Notes: a model not told the origin generated them from the letters alone. 42,825 nt of DNA from Pedosphaera sp. (GCA_028293325.1 JAQGPA010000163.1:1-42825), one strand, 5' to 3'. Shown: positions 32,042 to 41,405, counted from the stretch's first letter. Translations and numbers: made by a program.

Positions 32042-32914
32042 ATGAGTAATCAGACAGAACCCAAGTTGTGCAAGTGGCCGTTTTTTCTCGGTGATGCGGT
32101 ATTGATCGGCCTGGCGATGGTGATTTATTGGCAGAGCAAATTGCCGATGGGCAATTGGCAAATCGTCCTGTTTGTGGTCAGCGGTGCCTTGGGCGCGCTG
32201 CTCGCGGTGCTGCCCTATTTGCTCGAATTCCAGGCGATGGTGCGTTTGGGGGAGGCGGACGCGCTCGTTTCAGCGACGGCGCAGATGAAGAACCTGGAAT
32301 TGATTGCGGTGCAGATCAGCGCAGCCACGGCCCAGTGGCAGATGGTGCAGGAGGAGTCCGGCAAAACGGTGGGCGCGGCAAAAGAGATCGCCGAGCGCAT
32401 CAGCGGGGAAGCGGTGGCATTCAGTGATTTTCTGCAAAAGGCGAATGACGGTGAGCGGGCGAACCTGCGTTTGGAAGTGGAAAAATTGCGGCGGGCGGAA
32501 GGTGATTGGCTCCAGGTGGTGGTGCGGATGCTGGATCATACTTTTGCGTTGCATCAGGCGGCGGTGCGTTCCGGGCAACAGGGATTGGTGGAGCAGTTGG
32601 GGCATTTCCAACATGCGTGTCGCGATGTGGCGCGGCGGTTGGGCATCGTGCCATTTGCGCCGACGCCGAATGAGCCGTTTGATGCGCAAATACACCAGGT
32701 GGCGGATGGTCAGGAAGCGCCGGCGAGTGATGCCAAAGTGGGCGAAACGGTGGCCACTGGCTATACTTTCCAAGGACAATTGCTGCGGCCTGCACTGGTC
32801 ACGTTGCGCGGCGAAGCAGTCTTGAATGCTGCGGCAGCGCAGGCTGAAGGCATAGCAGCAGCGCCAGCCATTTCAGGGGCGGTGGACTTGCTAGAAGAGC
32901 AGTCGTTACTTTAG
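32042..32914 (+). CDS. Membrane-anchored protein with GrpE-like domain
   Basis: The 290-residue product has two membrane segments (about residues 14-30 and 41-61), then a long helical region (about 70-200) containing WLQVVVRMLDHTFALHQAA, comparable to the 'LLPVLDNLERAL' part of GrpE. Residues of about 200-256 (GIVPFAPTPNEPFDAQIHQV and then GETVATGYTFQGQLLRPALVTL) closely follow the GrpE beta-domain pattern 'G...i...G..FDP..HeAv ... v.GY....r.lRPA.V.V'. GrpE is the nucleotide exchange factor of DnaK and is normally soluble and near 200 residues. A membrane-bound exchange or scaffold function is inferred. ATG at 32042 is preferred to 32009 because of the hydrophilic start. The stop codon lies in the first bases of the repeat at 32912, so the native C-terminus may have been altered. 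It is divergent from the minor-pilin operon. Confidence 0.72.
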   Translation: MSNQTEPKLCKWPFFLGDAVLIGLAMVIYWQSKLPMGNWQIVLFVVSGALGALLAVLPYLLEFQAMVRLGEADALVSATAQMKNLELIAVQISAATAQWQMVQEESGKTVGAAKEIAERISGEAVAFSDFLQKANDGERANLRLEVEKLRRAEGDWLQVVVRMLDHTFALHQAAVRSGQQGLVEQLGHFQHACRDVARRLGIVPFAPTPNEPFDAQIHQVADGQEAPASDAKVGETVATGYTFQGQLLRPALVTLRGEAVLNAAAAQAEGIAAAPAISGAVDLLEEQSLL

Positions 32915-33092
32915 AGCAGTTCCATAAATGCTGTAGCGCGGCGGAAAAGTTAGTGAAGGAAGCGGTCTTTTTGACTTTTGGCTTCGTTTCGGCTCGGTCA
33001 CAGGCCACCGTGGGCATGCTCCCTCGCCAAAGCCTCGCCCAAAGTCAAAAATCCTCGCTCCGCCGCGCTACATCATTTCTGTCAATGCTCTA
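32912..33092. mobile_element. Complete 181-bp MITE-like palindromic element
   Basis: The left end (32912-32945, TAGAGCA...GTAGCGCGGCGGA) matches the complement of the right end (33059-33092) at 28 of 34 positions. Inside these, TTTTTGACTTT recurs inverted on both sides (from 32969 and ending near 33052), so the unit folds almost end to end. The outer TA on both sides could be a TA target duplication, as for IS630/mariner-derived MITEs. It encodes nothing obvious. Its right 126 bases recur at 1-126 with two changes. It lies between convergent genes and contributes the stop codon of each. Confidence 0.75.
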
Positions 33093-36000
33093 ATACTTCG
33101 TGCTGGGGCACTGGCAGTGAAACTGAACGCCGGGCGGCGAGAAAATGCAGGTGAAGTTCGCTGACGGGCCGGTGGTAAATCCGGCTGAGCGCGAAAGCGT
33201 AAAGTTGCAGTTGGGGCTGATACTGTGCGACTTTCTCCGCCAGATTGGCAGGAGTGACGGCATCGGTTTTAAAATCAACCAGCCAAATTTTATCGGGCAG
33301 GAGCACGAGCAAATCCGCCACACCTTGCACGACAACAAATTCGTCGTCGAACAATTCGGGAGTCAAAAGGTGAGGGATTTTGGTTGTGGGATTCAACAAT
33401 TCCTCCGGCCGGAAACGGACGGTAAAGGGAAGTTCACGCCTCACCAGGGCGCTTTTGGAACGAATTTTTTGTCCCAGATCTGATTGCCAAAATTCCGCCA
33501 GCGCGGGGAAGTCCAGTGTGGCAATTTCTTCGGCGGACAGGGCGTGGTGCCGCTCCAAATGCATGGCCTCCTGTTTCAATTCCGCGAGGCTGCCCGTGCG
33601 TTCGAGCGACACGAGTTGCAGAAAAGTATGGTGCGCGGTGCCAATCTCCGTGGCGGAGAGTTTGGCCGGAGCGGTGGCGGGTTCCTTGTGGGCCTTGAAT
33701 TTAAAGAGCGGTTTGGTTTCAGCCGCGGTTTCATCCGCCCACTGCCGGCGCAAGGTGGAGACGGAAGTTTTGGCGGGTTGCTGCGTGGCGGCGAGGTGCG
33801 GGTATTGCCAAGAGAGGCGTGACTGCAGCTTTTGCCAGGCGGGGGCGTCAAACGGGGCAGATGGCTCCGCTGATTCCGGTGCCAGCATTGCCCCCGACTG
33901 TTCCGAGAGCAAGTGTCGGTCGTCCTCGTAAATTTTCCAACGGAGCAGGACGTTGGCCCCACTAGGGGGAGCGAGCAGAGTGGCGGTGGATTGGGTGGAC
34001 CAGGCGGCCAGCCAATCGAGATAATTGCGCGCGGTCAAAAGTCTGGCGGTGGTGAGGTCCGAAGTTTCCTGCCATTGTTTGCCGAACTGCGCGGCGGAAA
34101 CGGCACCGGTCAAAATCAGGGTGTCGCGGGCGCGGGTCATGGCGACGTAGAGGAGCCGCGATTCCTCGCCCAACATTTCCTGCTTTTGGCGTTGCCGCGC
34201 GAGCCAGTAGGGAAGGCTGGGATAACGCTGTCCGGTTTGCGGCGGCTTGATCTGCGGGCAGAGGCCGTATTTTTCATCTAGGATCAGCTCGGCGCGGAGG
34301 TCGGCGAGGTTAAACTGCTTGCCCATGTCGGCGACCACCACCACGGGAAATTCCAAGCCCTTGCTCTGGTGAATGCTCATGAGCGAGACGGAATTTTCCG
34401 CGGAAAGCGCAGCCATTTCCGGCTCGGTCTCGGCGGCCTGCTGGGCTTCGATAAAGCGGAGGAAACGAAACAAACCCTGGCGTTGGAAGCGATCGAATTG
34501 GCGGGCCAGGAGGAGCAGGCGCTGGACATTGGCGTGACGTTGTTCGCCGCGGGGTTGCGTGAGCAGCCAGGCGGCATAATGCGTCTGGCTCAAGACAGCT
34601 TCGAGGCAGCGCGAGAGGGAAACCTGCCGTGCCAGCCGCCGCCAAGAGGCAAAGTTTTTCAAGAAGCGATCGGTTTTGGCCCAACCGGCCTTGGTCCACG
34701 CGGGATGGCCTGGGTCGGCTTCATGATAACGTTGCAAGGCGGCCCAGAAATTGCCCTTGGGCAGGAGCTGTCGCACGGAAGCGAGTTCATCCAGGGAGAG
34801 ACCGACGAGAGGGGAATGAAGCACGGCGAGGACCGGGAGGTCTTGCAGCGGATTATCCAGTAATTGCAGCAAGCTCAAGAGGTCGGTGACTTCCATGTTT
34901 TCATAGAAGCCGCCGCGCGCGACGAGCAACGGCACGCCGAGGCGCGTGAATTCCTTGGCATAACTCTCCGCCTTGCCGGAGGGGGAGCGCAGGAGCACGG
35001 CCATGTCGCTCCATTGAACGGGGCGCATTTCGCGGGTGGATTCGTCCCAGATCAAGTGCGATTCCGCCTTCAGTTCGCGGAGTCGCAGGGCGATCAAGCG
35101 GGCTTCCTTTTCTGCTTCCTCCAGGTTCATCATCTCGGTCCATGCCTGGGTGGCTTCGCCGGGCTCGGCGGGAGTGTCATCGTTGGCGCTGCTTTTGAGG
35201 CGCACGTGCAGTTCCACGCGCGGCGCGGCATCCCCGGCGAGACTGAGCGCATGGCGATTGGCGGGGTCGCCAAAGCGGAGTTGCGCGTCGGTATCGTAAG
35301 GGACGCTGCCGATTTCGCAGCGCATCAGACTGGCGAAGAGGGAATTAATGAATTGAAGAATCACCTCGCGGCTACGGAAATTATCGACCAGCGGAATGGC
35401 GCGGCCTTCGTTGCCCCGCCAGGTTTCCACGTAATGCTGAAAGATGTGCGGATCGGCGAGCCGAAAGCGGTAGATGCTCTGTTTGACGTCGCCGACGAGG
35501 AAGCGGTTGGCGGCGTCGCCTTCGCGGCTGAGGGCTTTGAGAATGGCGTCCTGGGCGTCGTTGATGTCCTGGTATTCGTCCACGAAGACAAAGCGCAGTT
35601 TCTCGCGCCATTGGCGGGCGGTGGCGGTGGGTTGTTTTGTGGTGCGGTCCCAGAGCAATTTCAGGGCATGTTGTTCGAGGTCGTGAAAATCGACGACGCC
35701 GAGTTCCCGTTTGGCGTCGCTGAAAGCGGCGGTGAATTCCTGCGCGAGGCGAAGCAGAGTCGTCAATTGGGGTCGCACCCAAGCCCAGTCTTCATTGAGC
35801 GGATCGCTGGTTTTGCTGGTCCGGGTCAGTGAATGGAAGAAGGCGGCTTCATCAAAAAAGCCCTCGATTGATTTGCGCCAGGCCGTTTTTTTTCCACGCA
35901 GCCAATCCTGATCAGCGAGTTGAATCTGGTCCAAAAGGGCGGCGCATGCTTTTGGGGAGGGCTGGGCGGGCAAGTTCTTAAGCAACGTGGCGCAAGCGGA

Positions 36001-36705
36001 CGCTTTGAGGTTTTCCGGGGAAATAATTTGGAGAGCGGGCAACCAGCGGTGGCGCCAATCCGAGACGCCTTCCGCGAGCCAGAGGCGCCATTGAGTGGGT
36101 TCGGGCGCATTGCAGGTGGCCAATTGCGAGGTGAACCAACCGGCGGGATCGCGCAAGGTCTGCGTGTAATGATGGAGCTTGAGCACGAGGGTGCGGATGG
36201 GCAGGTCCCAGCCGCGACCCTGGGTTTGGATGAGTTGTTGGACGGCTTCGGCCTCGTCCGTGCGACCGGCGTAGTGGGCTTGCAGAGCGGTTTCCAAGGT
36301 CTCGTCGGCGAGCAATTTCGCCTCCTCCTCGGGGAGGACGGTCAATTGGGGGTCCAACTCCAATTCATAAAAATGCTGGCGGACGAGTTGGAGACAAAAG
36401 CTGTGCAGCGTGCCGATGTGCGCGGTGTCGAAGAGTGCCAGTTGCTCGGACCAGCGCAGGTCGTCCGAATGAGCGGCGAGTTCCCGTTCGAGTAATTCGC
36501 GAATACGGCGGCGCATTTCGGCGGCGGCGGCCTCGGTGAAGGTGACCATGAGGATTTCATCGAGCGAGGCGGGCGGTTTTTCCTCGAGGAGGCAATGGAG
36601 ACAGCGCGCGACCAGCGTGCTGGTTTTGCCGGTGCCGGCGCCGGCAACGACGAGCACGTTACCGCGCGCCACGATTGCTTCCTGTTGGGCGGGAGTTAAA
36701 CTCAT
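33082..36705 (-). CDS. addA: AddA-type UvrD helicase/nuclease subunit
   Basis: The 1207-residue protein is a superfamily 1 UvrD-like helicase with a C-terminal PD-(D/E)XK nuclease, the AddA layout. It has Q-motif/Walker A LTPAQQEAIVARGNVLVVAGAGTGKT in its first 28 residues (AGAGTGKT at 21-28), Walker B-like FVDEYQD near residue 376, and a SIHQSKGLEFPVVVV helicase motif near residue 780. The nuclease has GVADLL and LVDFKTD near 1120-1145 followed by QYQPQLQLYA. With AddB it resects double-strand breaks and loads RecA. ATG at 36705 directly follows an in-frame TTG. The last residues (LEH) and the TGA stop come from the 181-bp element, so the original end may have differed slightly. addB lies upstream, but an opposite-strand gene stands between them. 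Confidence 0.9.
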   Translation of the reverse strand: MSLTPAQQEAIVARGNVLVVAGAGTGKTSTLVARCLHCLLEEKPPASLDEILMVTFTEAAAAEMRRRIRELLERELAAHSDDLRWSEQLALFDTAHIGTLHSFCLQLVRQHFYELELDPQLTVLPEEEAKLLADETLETALQAHYAGRTDEAEAVQQLIQTQGRGWDLPIRTLVLKLHHYTQTLRDPAGWFTSQLATCNAPEPTQWRLWLAEGVSDWRHRWLPALQIISPENLKASACATLLKNLPAQPSPKACAALLDQIQLADQDWLRGKKTAWRKSIEGFFDEAAFFHSLTRTSKTSDPLNEDWAWVRPQLTTLLRLAQEFTAAFSDAKRELGVVDFHDLEQHALKLLWDRTTKQPTATARQWREKLRFVFVDEYQDINDAQDAILKALSREGDAANRFLVGDVKQSIYRFRLADPHIFQHYVETWRGNEGRAIPLVDNFRSREVILQFINSLFASLMRCEIGSVPYDTDAQLRFGDPANRHALSLAGDAAPRVELHVRLKSSANDDTPAEPGEATQAWTEMMNLEEAEKEARLIALRLRELKAESHLIWDESTREMRPVQWSDMAVLLRSPSGKAESYAKEFTRLGVPLLVARGGFYENMEVTDLLSLLQLLDNPLQDLPVLAVLHSPLVGLSLDELASVRQLLPKGNFWAALQRYHEADPGHPAWTKAGWAKTDRFLKNFASWRRLARQVSLSRCLEAVLSQTHYAAWLLTQPRGEQRHANVQRLLLLARQFDRFQRQGLFRFLRFIEAQQAAETEPEMAALSAENSVSLMSIHQSKGLEFPVVVVADMGKQFNLADLRAELILDEKYGLCPQIKPPQTGQRYPSLPYWLARQRQKQEMLGEESRLLYVAMTRARDTLILTGAVSAAQFGKQWQETSDLTTARLLTARNYLDWLAAWSTQSTATLLAPPSGANVLLRWKIYEDDRHLLSEQSGAMLAPESAEPSAPFDAPAWQKLQSRLSWQYPHLAATQQPAKTSVSTLRRQWADETAAETKPLFKFKAHKEPATAPAKLSATEIGTAHHTFLQLVSLERTGSLAELKQEAMHLERHHALSAEEIATLDFPALAEFWQSDLGQKIRSKSALVRRELPFTVRFRPEELLNPTTKIPHLLTPELFDDEFVVVQGVADLLVLLPDKIWLVDFKTDAVTPANLAEKVAQYQPQLQLYAFALSRIYHRPVSELHLHFLAARRSVSLPVPQHEVLEH

Positions 36706-36977
36706 CAACTCTGGAGAGAATCACGGGTATGGACCGGGATTTCTTCTCAGATTTGGAGAATAACGCAGGGTTGAGACAATTGCGAGAGACAACTCCATGG
36801 GTAAAAGCCGGTTAAAAGCGGAAAATTGCGGTTCTTGCCGATGACTGTCCTACAAATTGTCAGTATTGTCGGTAAATGGGTCGCAAAACGTAGAATTGTA
36901 CGATTCGTGCTGTATTAGGGTTACGAAAGTGCCGCAGCCCCCGGGTGTATCCGGTGGGCTGGCCTTCGTTATTTTAC

Positions 36978-37829
36978 ATGGGCCTTACTAATTATTTTCA
37001 AAAGATGGGTGCGAAAACCGGAGCGAATAAGAGCGGTGAAGGAATTGCTCCGCCCCTGCTGGGACCCGCGGTGCGTTTTCCTTACGGGGCATTTCAAATG
37101 AAGGCCCGCATCACCAAGGGGGCGGAGTTTGAGATTCAGGCTTCGAGCGATTTGAAGAACTGGCACACCATCGTGACGGACACCGCCCTGGAGGAAACCA
37201 TCGAATATGTGGACTCGGAGGCTTCGAAATTCAGTCATCGCTTTTATCGCATGACGGCCGGGCCGGTGAATTCGGCCAATATCATCGGCTATGCGACGAT
37301 TACGCTGCCGCCGGGATTTTCGATGGTGGCCAACCCATTTGACGCGCCATCGAACACGGTGGGGGCATTATTCAAGGAATTGCCGGATGGGACGAAGGTA
37401 AACAAATACGACACGCGCAATTTTCAGTTGAATGAAAACATTCTCCGGGATGGTAAATGGACCAGTCCCTCGGAAAAGTTAATCCCGGGTGAAGGGGCGC
37501 TATTATTCAATCCGACCTCGGATTACAAGCCGTTGAGCTTTGTGGGTGACGTGATACAAGGCAGTTTGTCGCTGCCGATACCGGGCGGATTTTCCATGCG
37601 GAGTTCCCTGCTGCCGCAAGCCGGGCGGTTGCATACAGATTTGGCGTTTCCGATTTCCGAAGGGGATGTCATTCATATGTTCGACCGGGACAAGCAGGAG
37701 TATGTGCTTTATCCGTACGAGGTGGAGAAGTGGGCGGCCAATCCGCCGGTGCTGAGCGTGGCGGAATCATTTTGGGTGGCCAAGACTTCACCCGGCAACT
37801 GGAATCAAAACAACTTGTTGAGCGCGTAG
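36978..37829 (+). CDS. Hypothetical protein with 'SSDLKNW' module, inserted between addB and addA
   Basis: The 283-residue product has no recognised enzyme domain. Residues of about 40-90 carry the module FEIQASSDLKNWHTIVTD ... FSHRFYRM found in several secreted proteins of this window. The remainder holds two similar halves: 'ITLPPGFSMVANPFDAPSN' and 'LPIPGGFSMRSSLLPQAG', each followed by a strand-rich segment, suggesting a duplicated domain. Unlike its relatives it shows no clear signal peptide from ATG 36978 (or 36945), so the N-terminus may be lost or misplaced. It lies on the plus strand, divergent from addA and ending 20 bases before the addB stop, splitting the usual addBA operon. It is likely a later insertion. 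Confidence 0.68.
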   Translation: MGLTNYFQKMGAKTGANKSGEGIAPPLLGPAVRFPYGAFQMKARITKGAEFEIQASSDLKNWHTIVTDTALEETIEYVDSEASKFSHRFYRMTAGPVNSANIIGYATITLPPGFSMVANPFDAPSNTVGALFKELPDGTKVNKYDTRNFQLNENILRDGKWTSPSEKLIPGEGALLFNPTSDYKPLSFVGDVIQGSLSLPIPGGFSMRSSLLPQAGRLHTDLAFPISEGDVIHMFDRDKQEYVLYPYEVEKWAANPPVLSVAESFWVAKTSPGNWNQNNLLSA

Positions 37830-37849
37830 CGACCGGGCGGTGGCGGCAA

Positions 37850-40800
37850 TCAAGGTTGGGCGGATTCTTCCGTGGATTTTCTCAAGACGCGGTAGGTGTG
37901 ACTCCAGGGATCGATGCGGCAAATGGATTGGTAGTCGCACTGGTCGCAGGCAGTCAGTTTCCCTTTGCGGTAAGGATCCACTTTGGCCACGCCGGCGTAG
38001 ATGTCGGATCCCATCTTTTTCAAGGCGGTTTCCACACCCTGCAGCAGCGCGGTAAATTCGCCGCTTGGCATGGCTTCCGACGAGCCGCCACGGAGAGAGC
38101 CGTCCTGGTTGAGACGAAAATTAAATTGATCGCCTTTGCTGACGCCGGGGCGCTGGTCGAGTTTGTCCAGCACGGAGGCGTCAAATCGACCGCTGTGGCG
38201 ATAAGCGAGCTTGCGCGCGCTGTCCACATTGGCGAGCACTTCGTCGCGGGTGTCTTCGCGCTCGTATTTACCGCGCAGATTCACATAGAAGACACCGGCA
38301 GGGATCAAGCGGCCGACACCAAAGCGGGAGCGTGAATTGGGCCAGTGGCGCAGCACGTTGAGATAGGCGGCGAGTTGCAGTTGCAAGCCGTGCTCGAGCA
38401 GCAGCGGGTCGAGTTGTTTCTGGCTGGATTTATAATCCACGACGACGCAGAGGGCCTCATCCGCATCACCCTCGCGGCAGATATCGACGCGATCAATACG
38501 GCCATGGAGGAACAGACTGTGACCGTTGCCAAGGTCGAGTTTCCACGCGGGGAACGGGCCTTCATCATCGCCAAAGGGAAGTTCGACCTCGACGGGATCA
38601 AAGGCATATTGCTGGCGCATCCAGACGGTGAGCGTTTCGACGAAGTCCTGCAGGGATTGCGTGAGGATGCGGGCGGTGAAACGATTCTGCTCGCTGGATT
38701 GGAGGAGACCTTCGCGATAACCAATCGTCATGGTGTCGGCGATGGCTTTGATGCGGTCGCGGGCTTCGGCGGGGGTGATGTCGCGCCAGCGTTTGTTTTC
38801 CTTGCGCAATTGCTCATGGAAAAAAGCGAGGACCTCGTGTTGGAAATTGCCCTGGTCGCGGATGTCGAGTTCGAAACGTTTGCGTTCCTCGGCGCGCAAG
38901 CCGGAGTGGACGAAAAACTTGAAAGGGCAGGCGGCGAATTGTTCCATGCGGCTCACGGAGGTGCGCAGATCGGAGCCGTAGAGTTGGGGCGCAAGATTCG
39001 GTGAAAGGGAAGCCGCGATGGGAACAGCGGTGAAATGACGGAGACGTTCGCGCAAAGGTTTCAACGCGGGCAATTCGTCAAGCAGCGACAAGCCGTGGGC
39101 GTCGGCGCCGGGGCCGTGGATCTGGTTGCGCAAGAGCGGGGTGATGAGTTCGTTGGGATGTTCGCTTTTGCGCCAGTCCAGCGCGCGGGGAAAGACCTCG
39201 GATTCCAAATCGGGAAAGATTTGTTTCAGATGGGAAAGGAAGGGGGACGGATTGAGCGGTTTGCCGTTATTGTCCGCCAGGCAGTGGGTCAGCACCAATC
39301 GCGCGCGGGCGCGGGTGCAGGCGACATAACCGTAATAGCGTTCGTGGCCGAGTTGCTGGCGCATGCCGGCACCGAGAAAGATTTCCTGCTTTTCCAGCTC
39401 GGCGCGGTCGGCATCGGTCAGGAGCAGGGAAGGCGTTGGCGGCGCGGGGAAAACGGTTTCGTTCAGGCCGAGGACAAGGGCGAGGCGAATGTCCGGGTTG
39501 CGGGAACGGTCAATGGCGCCGAGCATTACCTGATCCAGCGCGGGCGGGATGACGCCGACGCTGAGATTGGCCAGACCGGCGTCGAGGATGGGGAGCCAAT
39601 CGCGCAGAGGCAGCGATTCGGTGGGGAAGGCGAGTTCCACATTTTTGAGCCAGGCGCCCATTTGCTCCCAGACGGTCAGGTGAATGGGCTGCGGGCCGTC
39701 CTCCTGAGCACTCCACTGCTGCAAGGTTTCCTCGACCTTCAAGGCCTGCCAGAAATTTCGCACAGCGGCGGCGAGTTGCGTGCCGGTGGGCCGGTTTTTT
39801 TGCAGGGCCATTTGCTGCGCCAGTTTTTGGAACGGGGGCACGATTTTTTTGCGGAGCGCTTCCACCCAGAGGCCCAAGTCCGTCGGATCAGAAATGATGA
39901 TCGGTTCCTGCCAGACCGAACCGGACCAACCGCGGGCGAGGGCTTCATTCTCCAAGCGGTCGATATCGGATTCCAAGGCGGGAACGAGGCCGGTTTTGAG
40001 CGCGGCGAACCAATCATCACGCTGCCATTGAAAAGCGACGGTACGCAGGGCGCTGCGGGTCAACTCGGCGAGCGGGTGATGCGCGACAGATTCGCGGCGA
40101 TCGAGGAAGAACGGGATGTCGTAGCGGGTGAAGACGTTGACGAGCGATTCGTGGTATTTTTCCAGGTTGCGCGCGAGGACGGTGATTTCGCGGTAGCGTC
40201 CGCCGGTGCGGACGAAGCGGAGGATTTCACGGGCGGCGAGGATGGCCTCGGCTTCGGGCGTGGCGCAGGTGGCGAGGCGCAGGGCATCGCGCAAGGCCGG
40301 GCGGCTGCCGGCGGCAGCAGAAAAGGGGGCGGGCTTGGCCACGGTCCAATTTTTTTCGAGATGATGCAGCGGGGGATTATTCAGGAACCGGCTTTTGTTT
40401 ATTTGACGCGGCAGCAACTCGGTGGTGAGGTCGCAATGGGGCAGGCCAGCCAAGCGTTCATGGCATTTATCGTAAGCCTTGCGCACGACGGACCAGTTGG
40501 AGAGCCAGGAAATTTTTTCCTTCGGTATATGGTCGAGACAAAAGGTGATGCTCGCGCCGGGGACGTGGGGAATCAATTCGGCGAGCAGATCCAGTTCCTG
40601 CGGTGAGAGTTCGCTGAAGCCGTCCACCCAGAGTTCGCCGAAGGAGAGCGGCGCATGCGGGGCGCGCAAGGTGCGGGTGGCGAAATTCAAAAGCTGGTCG
40701 GCATCCTGCAAGGAATGATCCGCAAGCCAGTTTTGATAGTCGTCCAGCAAGGTGGCGAGGTCGTGCAATTTGTAACTGAGGCCCTCGACGGCATGGGCGT

Positions 40801-41236
40801 GTTGCGCGAGTTCGTGCAGCGATTCCGGGGTGAGTTGATAGCGCTGCAATTCGCGGAGGACCTGGCTGAGATGCTGGGCGAAGCCGGTCAAGCGGGCACT
40901 GGCGCGGAAGAGTTTGAGTTCGTCGCGCTTTTTGGCGAGCAGGCCGCGCAAGACCATGAGGCGGCCTTCCTCGTCCAACATTTGCGGGGGCGGCTGCCGG
41001 AGTTGCGCGAAAATGAAAAAGGCGAGCCGGTCGAACGAAAGGATTTGCAGGCGGGTGTAACCGGGCAGCGACGGGTAGGCGAGGAGTTGGCGCTCCAATT
41101 GATAGGTGGTTTGCTTGGGGGCGAGCAGCAGCAGCGGCGGACCGTCGGGGTCGGCGGTCAGGGCTTTGCGGATTTCGGCCAGGCAGCGGAAGGTTTTACC
41201 GCTGCCGGCAGGTCCGAGAATGAACCGGAGTTGCAC
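37850..41236 (-). CDS. addB: AddB-type helicase/nuclease subunit with Fe-S nuclease
   Basis: The 1128-residue protein fits AddB: Walker A GPAGSGKT at residues 8-15, degenerate helicase region, and a C-terminal PD-(D/E)XK nuclease with VVDYKSS near 933. The iron-sulfur cysteines flank it: one in FAACPFKFF near 768 and three in CDQCDYQSIC near 1098-1107. The cluster staples the nuclease domain in known AddB proteins. It partners AddA in double-strand break processing. The frame starts at GTG 41236 (MQLRFILGPAGSGKT); an ATG a few bases upstream is out of frame. No ribosome site is evident. The 308-base gap upstream carries repeats. Confidence 0.9.
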   Translation of the reverse strand: MQLRFILGPAGSGKTFRCLAEIRKALTADPDGPPLLLLAPKQTTYQLERQLLAYPSLPGYTRLQILSFDRLAFFIFAQLRQPPPQMLDEEGRLMVLRGLLAKKRDELKLFRASARLTGFAQHLSQVLRELQRYQLTPESLHELAQHAHAVEGLSYKLHDLATLLDDYQNWLADHSLQDADQLLNFATRTLRAPHAPLSFGELWVDGFSELSPQELDLLAELIPHVPGASITFCLDHIPKEKISWLSNWSVVRKAYDKCHERLAGLPHCDLTTELLPRQINKSRFLNNPPLHHLEKNWTVAKPAPFSAAAGSRPALRDALRLATCATPEAEAILAAREILRFVRTGGRYREITVLARNLEKYHESLVNVFTRYDIPFFLDRRESVAHHPLAELTRSALRTVAFQWQRDDWFAALKTGLVPALESDIDRLENEALARGWSGSVWQEPIIISDPTDLGLWVEALRKKIVPPFQKLAQQMALQKNRPTGTQLAAAVRNFWQALKVEETLQQWSAQEDGPQPIHLTVWEQMGAWLKNVELAFPTESLPLRDWLPILDAGLANLSVGVIPPALDQVMLGAIDRSRNPDIRLALVLGLNETVFPAPPTPSLLLTDADRAELEKQEIFLGAGMRQQLGHERYYGYVACTRARARLVLTHCLADNNGKPLNPSPFLSHLKQIFPDLESEVFPRALDWRKSEHPNELITPLLRNQIHGPGADAHGLSLLDELPALKPLRERLRHFTAVPIAASLSPNLAPQLYGSDLRTSVSRMEQFAACPFKFFVHSGLRAEERKRFELDIRDQGNFQHEVLAFFHEQLRKENKRWRDITPAEARDRIKAIADTMTIGYREGLLQSSEQNRFTARILTQSLQDFVETLTVWMRQQYAFDPVEVELPFGDDEGPFPAWKLDLGNGHSLFLHGRIDRVDICREGDADEALCVVVDYKSSQKQLDPLLLEHGLQLQLAAYLNVLRHWPNSRSRFGVGRLIPAGVFYVNLRGKYEREDTRDEVLANVDSARKLAYRHSGRFDASVLDKLDQRPGVSKGDQFNFRLNQDGSLRGGSSEAMPSGEFTALLQGVETALKKMGSDIYAGVAKVDPYRKGKLTACDQCDYQSICRIDPWSHTYRVLRKSTEESAQP

Positions 41237-41282
41237 GGCATAGTATTAACGCAAAGTGGCGGGGACGCAAAGAGGGAGTTGT

Positions 41283-41381
41283 GGAGGTGCTTCCGCACTG
41301 GCAATGGGAGACGCAGAGAGGGATCGGAAGCAACAAGGTGGCGACGACGAGGACGAGGACGACGACGAGGACGATGGGGAG
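41283..41381. repeat. Intergenic repeat family 2, copy 2
   Basis: The first 28 bases equal 27861-27888 exactly. The centre differs, and a GACGAC/GAGGAC tract (41341-41375) longer than in copy 1 leads to the shared GATGGGGAG end. As in copy 1, it lies upstream of a minus-strand gene in a gap. Confidence 0.7.
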
Positions 41382-41405
41382 AACAAGCAGCCGCCCTCAC
41401 CCCGG

